From contig DKNW01000011.1 of NCBI GenBank assembly GCA_002469805.1, positions 1-15,488 on the forward strand: 15,488 bases of DNA. Reading direction: 5' to 3'. Positions 7,380 through 13,968 of this stretch are shown piece by piece. The stretch's first letter is position 1. Every line of letters begins with the position of its first letter. This DNA comes from Rhodobiaceae bacterium UBA7378 (GTDB lineage Bacteria; Pseudomonadota; Alphaproteobacteria; RS24). The notes under the pieces are model-generated. The model had not been told where the DNA came from, did not search any database, and worked only from the letters and a program-made list of their open reading frames with translations. A program made the position numbers and the translations under genes.

Positions 7380-8378
7380 TCACAGCCAAGACGGCACCGG
7401 CAGCCCTTTTTCCTGCAAGAACTCAGGATTAAACAGCTTGCTTTGATAGCGTGTGCCGAAGTCACACAAAATAGTTACAATGGTATGGCCGGGGCCGAGT
7501 TCGCGGGCCATATGCATAGCCCCAGCGATGTTGATGCCGCTGGATCCGCCTAAACACAAGCCTTCTTCCAACAACAGGTCGAAAACAATTGGCAAGGCTT
7601 CGGCATCCGATATCTGGTAAGCATCGTCGATCGGTGCGCCTTCGATGTTCGCTGTTATGCGGCCTTGCCCGATACCTTCGGTAATGGACGTGCCTTCGGC
7701 GCGCAGTTCGCCATGTTTGAACCAATGATACATGGACGCGCCCATAGGATCTGCGGCGGCGATGCGTATATCGGGGTTTTGCTGTTTCAGATATATCGCG
7801 GTGCCCGCCAGCGTGCCACCGGTGCCGATAGCGCAAGTAAAGCCATTCACTTTGCCAGCTGTTTGTGCCCAAATCTCTGGCCCTGTGGTTTCGATGTGGG
7901 CCTGTCGGTTCGCAATATTGTCAAATTGATTGGCCCAGACAGCGCCGTTCTCTGACGTTTCAGCCAACTCTTGCGCGAGGCGACCAGAATATTTGATGTA
8001 ATTGTTTTCATCCTTGTACGGCACTGCGGGCACTTCGATAAGCTCGGCACCCGCTAAACGCAGCATGTCCTTTTTTTCCTGGCTTTGGGTTTCGGGAATA
8101 ACGATCACCGATTTATAGCCCAACGCATTAGCGACAAGCGCGATACCGATGCCTGTATTACCCGCTGTGCCTTCTACAATGGTGCCGCCAGGGCGTAATT
8201 TACCGCGCGATTCTGCATCTCGGATTATATATAAAGCGGCTCTGTCTTTGACCGACTGGCCGGGGTTCATGAACTCGGCTTTTCCAAGAATATTGCAGCC
8301 TGTTTTATCCGAGGCTTTCTTGAGTTTAATCAATGGGGTATTGCCGATGGCGTCGATCATGCCATTATGGAAGTGCAT
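7380..8378 (-). CDS. cysK: Cysteine synthase (O-acetylserine sulfhydrylase)
   Basis: This 332-residue fold-type II PLP enzyme makes L-cysteine from O-acetylserine and sulfide in the cytoplasm. Hallmarks are IGNTPLIKL at the start, the PLP lysine K44 in NPGQSVKDRAA, the substrate loop EGTAGNTGIG, the phosphate-binding glycine loop GTGGTLAG, and GLCLGGSSGINIAGA near the C-terminus. WANQFDNIANRQAH, SITEGIGQGRITANIEG and SKLFNPEFL resemble the alphaproteobacterial CysK group strongly. A TTG at 8426 would add 16 residues, but it lies inside the predicted promoter, so the ATG at 8378 is preferred (the ATG at 8360 is also possible). The gene is divergent from the ChrR-like gene and followed 3 bases later by a GNAT gene. 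A cystathionine beta-synthase-like activity cannot be excluded. Confidence 0.9.
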   Translation of the reverse strand: MHFHNGMIDAIGNTPLIKLKKASDKTGCNILGKAEFMNPGQSVKDRAALYIIRDAESRGKLRPGGTIVEGTAGNTGIGIALVANALGYKSVIVIPETQSQEKKDMLRLAGAELIEVPAVPYKDENNYIKYSGRLAQELAETSENGAVWANQFDNIANRQAHIETTGPEIWAQTAGKVNGFTCAIGTGGTLAGTAIYLKQQNPDIRIAAADPMGASMYHWFKHGELRAEGTSITEGIGQGRITANIEGAPIDDAYQISDAEALPIVFDLLLEEGLCLGGSSGINIAGAMHMARELGPGHTIVTILCDFGTRYQSKLFNPEFLQEKGLPVPSWL

Positions 8379-8424
8379 TTGTTTTACGTCCCGAATTTTT
8401 GCCGAAAAAATATTTGTTAAATTC

Positions 8425-8452
8425 AATATACAGGCTATATCATAACAAACAA
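8425..8452 (-). promoter_or_regulatory. Putative cysK promoter with overlapping palindrome
   Basis: On the minus strand TTGTTT (8447-8452) and TATATT (8425-8430) are spaced 16 bases apart, the -10 box matching five of six consensus positions. Transcription would begin near 8418, about 40 bases before the chosen cysK ATG. A perfect 10-base palindrome, AACAATTGTT (8448-8457), overlaps the -35 box and could be an operator. On the plus strand a weaker TTGTTA (8414-8419) / TATCAT (8438-8443) pair with an 18-base spacer may serve the ChrR-like gene, so the two promoters would overlap. No RpoE-type (TGATC) -35 element is seen here. Confidence 0.4.
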
Positions 8453-8486
8453 TTGTTGATGTTTAGCGCGGTTAGAAGATATTTTG

Positions 8487-9143
8487 ATGAACGCTCATGT
8501 GCCCCTAAGTCCTAGCATGGAGTCATTATTGGCAGAATATGCCTCTGGTCATCTGGGCCATGGCATGTCCGTTTTAATGGCAAGTTTCCTTACATTGTCA
8601 CCATCTGCTCGTCGTCAGGTGGAAACCTTCGAGACATTGAACGGCGTAATGCTTGACGATGTTGACGCTGTCGACATGTCGAACAACGCGCTTGATGCGA
8701 TGTTGATGCGTCTTGATGATAGCGAAGCATGCGAAACGCAGCCGTGCAATATCTCCGGCAATAATGACCTGCCAACGCCATTGCGTGCCGTGCTTGACGG
8801 CCCGATTGAAGACGCGCGCTGGCGTTTTGCTTATCCCGGCGTGAAGCAAATGTCGCTGCGCATTGGTGATGATGGTGAGCAGGTCAAATTACTCAAAATC
8901 AAACCTGGTAAATCCGCGCCGCGCCACACTCACAAAGGCATTGAAGCAACTTTGGTCTTGCGGGGTGCTTTCCGCGACGGCAACCGCCTTTACGAGCGCG
9001 GACAACTGGCACTTGCAGATCAACATATCCAGCACCGACCGCGTGCAGAAGCTGGTGAAGATTGCATTTGCCTTGCTGTAAATGATGGGGCGTTGCGTTT
9101 CACTGACAATTTTGGCCGTGTCGCCCGCGACTTTTTTGCCTAA
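8487..9143 (+). CDS. ChrR-like cupin protein with degenerate N-terminal zinc site
   Basis: This 218-residue cytoplasmic protein is related along its length to ChrR, the zinc anti-sigma factor that holds RpoE inactive until singlet oxygen appears. The N-terminal anti-sigma domain is recognisable (LLAEYASGHLGHGMSVLMASFL, 14-35), but the expected H-x3-C-x2-C zinc motif reads F34, S38 and A41, so three ligands are absent. The C-terminal cupin domain is intact: H147, H149 and E153 in PRHTHKGIEATLVLRGAF, plus H183, 36 residues after the first His. This exactly reproduces the spacing of ChrR H141/H143/E147/H177. EDCICLAVNDGALRF is also ChrR-like. ChrR genes normally follow a sigma-factor gene, and none is here. 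The ATG at 8487 is chosen over a TTG one codon upstream. It may be a sensor that no longer binds a sigma factor in the classical way. Confidence 0.82.
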   Translation: MNAHVPLSPSMESLLAEYASGHLGHGMSVLMASFLTLSPSARRQVETFETLNGVMLDDVDAVDMSNNALDAMLMRLDDSEACETQPCNISGNNDLPTPLRAVLDGPIEDARWRFAYPGVKQMSLRIGDDGEQVKLLKIKPGKSAPRHTHKGIEATLVLRGAFRDGNRLYERGQLALADQHIQHRPRAEAGEDCICLAVNDGALRFTDNFGRVARDFFA

Positions 9144-9897
9144 GCTCTCCTTATTTAAATCGGCTTTTTCTTTCATTCTGCTTTTTGCTGCATTGTTTAT
9201 TGCTGCCGCGCCAGCGCGTGTGCTTGCAAGTGAAGCCGTGTCGTACGCACCCATCTCTTCAGATTGGCAAAGTGGCATTCCTGATAGTGGTGTGCTGGCG
9301 TATGAAGTTTACCGCGATAACAAGCCTATCGGGTTTCATCATATGCAGTTCGCGCGTGCTAATAACGAGGTGCAGGTTGATATCCATATTGAACTAGACA
9401 TTTCATTCGGATTTATACCCGTGTTCAGCTACACCCATGAAAATCGGGAAGTATGGAAAGACGGTGTTTTGCAATCTTTGACCTCAAAGACCGATAATAA
9501 TGGCAAGCCGGTCTTTGTATCGCTAGCGCTGGAAGGTGATAGATACGAGGGCGCGGCAACGGAATTAGACGATGCGCTGATATTGCCAATTATGTCGACC
9601 AGCTATTTTGATCCGAATTTCGTGCGCAGCACAAGATTGATCAGCTCTCAGGATGGACGCCTGCTAAACGTGGAGGTGGCGTATCTGGGAACAGAGAATG
9701 TCCCAGATATTTCCGGCACGGTTGAGGCGCACCGTTTCCGGCTGACGGGCGATTTTAAGATAGACATTTGGTATACAGAAAATGGTCGCTGGGTGCGGAC
9801 AGAGTTTGAACGCGGCAGTGTTTTGTCGTATCGCCCGGTTGCGCCGTCTCAACTGCCGCCCAGGTCCAAATGGCGGCGGGTGGAACTGGACCAGTAA
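9082..9897 (+). CDS. Secreted DUF6134-family protein of unknown function
   Basis: This 271-residue protein (from the longest start) has a signal peptide: basic KLSLFK segment, hydrophobic SFILLFAALFIAAA stretch and cleavage after V-L-A near residue 49. It therefore acts in the periplasm or outer layers. The mature part fits the DUF6134 pattern as I recall it: LAYEVYRDNKPIGFHHMQF, FSYTHENREVWKDGVL, TSKTDNNGKP, VEAHRFRLTGDFKIDIWY and a closing VRTEFERGSVLSYRP. No catalytic motif is evident. Start choice is uncertain: the ATG at 9082 overlaps the ChrR-like gene by 62 bases, while GTG 9118 or TTG 9136 would give a more normal signal peptide; none has a clear ribosome site. Its last base overlaps the following SDR start (TAATG), so the three genes form an operon. 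A role in envelope lipid handling under oxidative stress is inferred only from neighbours. Confidence 0.72.
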   Translation: MMGRCVSLTILAVSPATFLPKLSLFKSAFSFILLFAALFIAAAPARVLASEAVSYAPISSDWQSGIPDSGVLAYEVYRDNKPIGFHHMQFARANNEVQVDIHIELDISFGFIPVFSYTHENREVWKDGVLQSLTSKTDNNGKPVFVSLALEGDRYEGAATELDDALILPIMSTSYFDPNFVRSTRLISSQDGRLLNVEVAYLGTENVPDISGTVEAHRFRLTGDFKIDIWYTENGRWVRTEFERGSVLSYRPVAPSQLPPRSKWRRVELDQ

Positions 9898-10658
9898 TGG
9901 AAACCAATGAAATGTCCTCATGCGTTTGGATCACTGGCGCAAGTTCTGGCATCGGCGCGGCGCTGGCAGTGGAAATGGCAGCGCGTGGCTACATCATTGC
10001 AGCAACCGCCCGTAGTGCGGACGCCTTGGCTGATCTAGCTGCAGATGTCCCCAATATTCATGCGTTTCCGGGCGATGTAACCGACCGCGCTGGTATGGTT
10101 GCGCTGGTCGGCGAGATTGAACGCGATTTAGGCCCAATAAACCTAGCGGTGCTCAATGCTGGTATATATCTGCCGACAAGTTTTCCAGCGTTTGATGCAA
10201 GTATTTTCGACCGATCGTTCGAGGTTAATATCGGTGGCACGGTTAATTGTCTGGCGCCACTTGTGCCAGCGATGAGCGCGCGACGAGCGGGGCGCATTGC
10301 AATTGTTTCCTCGGTTGCGGGCTATGGCGGGTTGCCGACCTCTGCGGCCTATGGCGCGACAAAAGCCGCTCTTTTTAATCTGGGAGAGTCGTTGGCAATG
10401 GATGTTGCGGCCTATGGTATTAAGGTTTCTATGATTGCGCCGGGTTTTGTTAAAACGCCGGCAACGGATGTTAATGAATTTCCGATGCCGTTTATTATTG
10501 AAGCTGATGATGCCGCGCGGCGCATTGCGAACGGTCTGGAAAAGGGTAAGGCGCATATAGCCTTTCCAAAACGATTTAGCTTTTTGCTCCGGTTAATTAA
10601 CCTTCTACCGCGCGGGTCTTATACGCGCCTTGTTGGTATGACGACGAAATCGAAATAA
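9897..10658 (+). CDS. Short-chain dehydrogenase/reductase (SDR)
   Basis: This 253-residue classical SDR should be an NAD(P)-dependent oxidoreductase. The cofactor-binding TGASSGIG is at residues 13-20, followed by GDVTD (59-63), LNAG (86-89), structural N111, and the catalytic S139, Y152 and K156 (Y-G-A-T-K). APGFVKTPATD after the active site is the usual SDR lid region. The C-terminal stretch RFSFLLRLINLLP is hydrophobic and could touch the membrane, which would suit a lipid-like substrate (inference). The substrate is unknown. The ATG at 9897 overlaps the DUF6134 stop (TAATG); an ATG at 9912 is an alternative. SDR genes also occur in known RpoE/ChrR-associated clusters of alphaproteobacteria. 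The gene ends 7 bases from the convergent methyltransferase stop. Confidence 0.87.
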   Translation: METNEMSSCVWITGASSGIGAALAVEMAARGYIIAATARSADALADLAADVPNIHAFPGDVTDRAGMVALVGEIERDLGPINLAVLNAGIYLPTSFPAFDASIFDRSFEVNIGGTVNCLAPLVPAMSARRAGRIAIVSSVAGYGGLPTSAAYGATKAALFNLGESLAMDVAAYGIKVSMIAPGFVKTPATDVNEFPMPFIIEADDAARRIANGLEKGKAHIAFPKRFSFLLRLINLLPRGSYTRLVGMTTKSK

Positions 10659-10665
10659 CCCGATT

Positions 10666-11877
10666 TTAAGCCGGGCGGTTGAGAGTAAAATGCGATACAT
10701 CAATACTTCCAGTTGAAAACCCTGCCTCGCAATAGGCGAGGTAATATTCCCACATATTTCTAAACCGCGTATCGAAACCGATGGCCTGAATGTCGGGCCA
10801 TACGTCTAGAAATTGTTTGCGCCATCGAGCCAGTGTCTCAGCATAGTCCGATGCAAAGTTATGCTGTCCGCAAAATTGTAGATTGGCCGCTTTGACGGCT
10901 TCCTTGATTTTACTGGGGCTGGGCAGCATGCCGCCTGGAAAAATATATTGTTGGATGAAGTCGGTGTTTTTCCGGTAGCTGTCGAAGCGGTCATCTTCAA
11001 TGGTGATGATTTGGAGTCCGGCCTGTCCGCCCGGTTTAAGGCTGGATTGTAGCTTATCGAAAAATACCGGCCAGTATTTTTCGCCAACGGCTTCGAACAT
11101 CTCGATTGATACCACGCGGTCATATTGTTGGGCGACGTCTCGATAATCGCAGTATTTGAGATCAACTTTATGCGCAAGGCCAGCTGCGTGAATGCGTTGC
11201 TGGCCAAAAGCGAGTTGTTCGTGCGAGATAGTAATGCCGGTTACCTTGCACCCAATGTGACGCGCCGCGTATTCGGCAAAACCACCCCAGCCACAGCCGA
11301 TCTCTAGAACATGATGCTCGGGACCAAGCCCGATTTGTGTTGCAAGGGCCTTATATTTGTTTTCCTGTGCGTCTTCGAGGTTGCGTCCACGGCCATCAAA
11401 AAGGGCCGAAGAGTAGGTCATGGACGGGTCAAGCCACAGACGGTAAAATTCGTTGCCAAGATCGTAATGCGCGTGAATGTTGCGTTGGGCACCACGGCGA
11501 CTATTAGGTCGTAATTTGTGAATAAGTCGCCCGAAGTACTTCATAAACGCAAGTTTTTCAAGGTGTTGTCGATATAATATCATGTTTTGGTTGAGCACCT
11601 TGAGGAGGACGCCAAGATCTGGTGTCGACCATTGGCCATCCATATAGGCCTCAGCCAAACCAGTGTTGCCGGAGCGAATCAAGCGGCGGAAGACTACCGT
11701 GTCGTGCACATTTATCAGTGCCGTGTCGGGCGTGTCTTCATTTGTACCAAACACGTGCGTGCTGCCATTGGGCATAACAATGGTGAGCCGCCCATAGCGA
11801 ATGTGTTGCAGTGCCCAGAACACAAACCTTGGGCCGACCGAAAGATGTCGAGTTTCCTGAGGTAAGGTTGATTTCAT
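10666..11877 (-). CDS. CFA-synthase-like SAM-dependent fatty-acyl methyltransferase (possible UfaM-type)
   Basis: This 403-residue enzyme of the cyclopropane-fatty-acyl-phospholipid synthase family should methylate unsaturated acyl chains of membrane phospholipids using SAM. The SAM loop LEIGCGWGG is at 191-199, with the family segments AHYDLGNEFYRLWLD, YRDVAQQYDRVVSIEMFEAVG and YIFPGGMLPS. By alignment with E. coli CfaS, catalytic-site Cys139 is Ser157 here (YSSALF instead of YSCAYW) and His266 is Gln289 (LQI instead of LHT). The Glu239 equivalent, E262, is kept but is followed by Ala instead of His. These residues bind bicarbonate in CfaS, so ordinary cyclopropane formation is doubtful. Context with amine-oxidase-like, DUF1365 and photolyase genes suggests the class that includes R. 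sphaeroides UfaM, which makes methylated unsaturated chains. The start is 15 bases after the DUF1365 stop, and no strong ribosome site is seen. Confidence 0.83.
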   Translation of the reverse strand: MKSTLPQETRHLSVGPRFVFWALQHIRYGRLTIVMPNGSTHVFGTNEDTPDTALINVHDTVVFRRLIRSGNTGLAEAYMDGQWSTPDLGVLLKVLNQNMILYRQHLEKLAFMKYFGRLIHKLRPNSRRGAQRNIHAHYDLGNEFYRLWLDPSMTYSSALFDGRGRNLEDAQENKYKALATQIGLGPEHHVLEIGCGWGGFAEYAARHIGCKVTGITISHEQLAFGQQRIHAAGLAHKVDLKYCDYRDVAQQYDRVVSIEMFEAVGEKYWPVFFDKLQSSLKPGGQAGLQIITIEDDRFDSYRKNTDFIQQYIFPGGMLPSPSKIKEAVKAANLQFCGQHNFASDYAETLARWRKQFLDVWPDIQAIGFDTRFRNMWEYYLAYCEAGFSTGSIDVSHFTLNRPA

Positions 11878-11892
11878 GTAAACACAATATTC

Positions 11893-12672
11893 TTAAAAAC
11901 TGACGCGGTCTTCCGGCGGGGTGGGTCGTGATACAAACGGTACATTTTTTAAGAACAATCTGCCAGCCTCAAAATGGATAGCTGCCACAATTTTGACCGT
12001 CATGAGCGGATATTGCAAAAATGCCCGCAATAATTGTCTTGTGGTGAGGGCGCGTCGGCGACCGGCGAAGCTGGCAATAAGAAGGGGCGCGCCGTCTTGC
12101 GTCTCGCGGATTACAAGCCGTAAAGCATCGTCTGGCAAGGGGGCCGAAAAGTGGTAGGTGGCATTCATATCAATGAATGGCGACACGTGCATGGCCTTTT
12201 CACGGCTGTGTGAAACGGATGTTTCTGCAGGTGCTTCCGAACGAGTGTCAGACACGGGTACCACATAAACATGGTCGTCGCCAAAAGTATTGCGAACCTC
12301 ATATACAAGCGCTGAAACCGCGCCGTTGCGCATGCAGTAATAAACGGTGAGCGGATTAAACACGTATCCCAATATGCGGGGATAACAAAGGATAAAAATG
12401 TTTTCCGGTGGCGGCATATCGCGATCACGCAGAAGTTTGTCGATAAAAGGACGCAGTTTGGTCGCATCCTTAGGCCCGTGATCCTTTAGAAATACGCTGA
12501 AAAGATTAAAACGATTGATGGATAACAGAGCTGGCATGTTGCGGTTTGCGTCTAGGTCGTCGACATCCAGAAATAAGGAAAACACCCGATAGGTGAATCG
12601 GTGACGCGCCGGGCGATATCGGGCGTGGCGGACATAGCCCGCATAAATTGCCGAGGTGGGTACGTTGCTCAT
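11893..12672 (-). CDS. DUF1365-family protein
   Basis: This 259-residue protein matches DUF1365: AIYAGYVRHARYRPARHRFTY at the start, FSLFLDVDDLD, the ILCYPRILGYVFNPLTVYYC core, YEVRNTFGDDHVYVV, and a C-terminal MTVKIVAAIHFEAGRLFLKN segment. The biochemical function is unproven. The gene almost always accompanies a flavin amine-oxidase-like protein and a CFA-like methyltransferase, and the same triplet is present here. It has no signal peptide and no clear membrane span, so it is probably cytoplasmic or peripheral to the membrane. It overlaps the upstream oxidoreductase gene by 4 bases (ATGA), indicating translational coupling. A role in processing the modified acyl chain made by the methyltransferase is inferred from linkage. 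Confidence 0.86.
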   Translation of the reverse strand: MSNVPTSAIYAGYVRHARYRPARHRFTYRVFSLFLDVDDLDANRNMPALLSINRFNLFSVFLKDHGPKDATKLRPFIDKLLRDRDMPPPENIFILCYPRILGYVFNPLTVYYCMRNGAVSALVYEVRNTFGDDHVYVVPVSDTRSEAPAETSVSHSREKAMHVSPFIDMNATYHFSAPLPDDALRLVIRETQDGAPLLIASFAGRRRALTTRQLLRAFLQYPLMTVKIVAAIHFEAGRLFLKNVPFVSRPTPPEDRVSF

Positions 12673-13946
12673 TCCGCCGCTTCTTGCACAGGGCCTGAGG
12701 TGGCTTCAAGTGCTTGGCAAACTCGCAAGGCCGATTGCAGCCCGTCTTCGTGAAAGCCATATCCGGTCCACGCGCCACAAAACCAAACGCCATTAACACC
12801 CTGAATGCTCGGCAGAGCCTCCTGGGCTCTCAACGCCGCTTTGTCAAATTGTGGATGGTCATAGACATAATGCCCGAAAATTGTGTCTGGTGCAGGCGGT
12901 GCAGGCGGGTTCAGCGTGACGAAAACCGGCTTGGCGTGATCAAGGTTTTGCAGCAAATTCATCCAGTAGCTTACGGTCATGAAGCCACTGCCTGCAACTT
13001 GTCCATCGGTGAGATAATTCCATGACGACCAGACGTTTTCGCGTTTGGGCATCAGGTTTTTGTCCCGGTGCAAATACACTTGATTAGGCAGATAGCGTAC
13101 AGCGGCGAGTATCTCGCGCTCTTCTGGGCTCGCATCGGTGAGAGCGGCCAGTGCTTGATCGGAATGGGTGGCGAAAATTACCTCGTCAAACTGCTCTGTC
13201 TCGCCCTTGCTCGTTACCCAGACTTGATTATCGCGGCGTTCAACGCCGGTAACTGGCGCATCTAGAACTGTTTTGATATCACTGGCTTCGGCCAATTTAC
13301 GGACATATTCGCGACTTCCGCCGCGTACAGTGCGCCATTGTGGCCGGTCTTGATTAATCAGGCGGTGATTGTAGAAAAAATGCAGGAAACTGCGGGCCGG
13401 AAATGCCTGAATTTCGGATGCTGGTGTTGACCAAATTGCGGCCCCCATAGGCAATAGGTAGCGGTTCCGGAATTGCGTTGAAAAGCTGTAACGGTCGAGC
13501 CATTCGCCAAGAGTTTCATCGCCCGATATGCCAGATTCATGGTCGCGCGCGGCGGCCTTATTGAAGCGGAAAATATCGCGTAGCATCAGCCAGAATAAAG
13601 GATTGAGTAGGTTGCGCTTTTGGGCAAACACCGTTGATAGTGATTGTCCCGACCATTCCAGCGCGCCTTTATTAGCTGAAAAACCGAAACTCATATTGCT
13701 GGGTTCCGTCTCAACACCAAGCTCGGCAAAAAGCTGCGTCAGCCCCGGGTAATTTAGTTCGTTATATACGATAAAGCCTGTATCGACGCTCATGCGATCG
13801 TCGGGGTCATTATAAGTGATATCAACTGTGGCGCTGTGCCCACCCAACCGATCTCGCTTCTCGAACAGGGTGACATCGTGTTGGCGCGACAGATGATACG
13901 CAGCAACATTTCCTGAAATGCCACTTCCAATGACCGCAATTTTCAT
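12669..13946 (-). CDS. FAD-dependent amine-oxidase-like oxidoreductase (desaturase candidate)
   Basis: This 425-residue flavoprotein is of the NAD(P)/FAD-dependent amine oxidase type. The FAD ADP-binding motif GSGISG is at residues 7-12, followed by DVTLFEKRDRLGGHSATV, the classic R-x-G-G-H/R motif. VDTGFIVYNELNYPGL, VYLHRDKNLMP and a C-terminal GVWFCGAWTGYGFHEDGLQSAL flavin-closing motif match the group linked to DUF1365 and CFA-like genes. The natural substrate is unknown. Related flavoproteins include carotenoid and fatty-acid desaturases, so action on the acyl chain is a reasonable inference. The ATG at 13946 (GGAA 7 bases upstream) places the Rossmann motif at the usual position; a 17-residue longer form from 13997 would overlap the photolyase gene. 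It lies 22 bases after photolyase and overlaps DUF1365 by 4 bases. Confidence 0.87.
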   Translation of the reverse strand: MKIAVIGSGISGNVAAYHLSRQHDVTLFEKRDRLGGHSATVDITYNDPDDRMSVDTGFIVYNELNYPGLTQLFAELGVETEPSNMSFGFSANKGALEWSGQSLSTVFAQKRNLLNPLFWLMLRDIFRFNKAAARDHESGISGDETLGEWLDRYSFSTQFRNRYLLPMGAAIWSTPASEIQAFPARSFLHFFYNHRLINQDRPQWRTVRGGSREYVRKLAEASDIKTVLDAPVTGVERRDNQVWVTSKGETEQFDEVIFATHSDQALAALTDASPEEREILAAVRYLPNQVYLHRDKNLMPKRENVWSSWNYLTDGQVAGSGFMTVSYWMNLLQNLDHAKPVFVTLNPPAPPAPDTIFGHYVYDHPQFDKAALRAQEALPSIQGVNGVWFCGAWTGYGFHEDGLQSALRVCQALEATSGPVQEAAE

Positions 13947-13968
13947 AGTTTTTCCAGTGATTTTGAGT

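Noticed and set aside
8379..8426. TTG start giving CysK 16 extra residues
   Set aside because: It lies within the predicted cysK promoter, and the extra residues do not resemble the CysK N-terminus.
9928..9933. GGATCA, resembling a reversed RpoE-type -35 element, within the SDR gene
   Set aside because: It encodes part of the conserved SDR cofactor-binding region and has no matching -10 or gene start to serve.
10659..10680. CCCG...CGGG inverted repeat at the meeting point of the two convergent arms
   Set aside because: The stem is only 4 bp with a long loop; it could add to termination but cannot be called.
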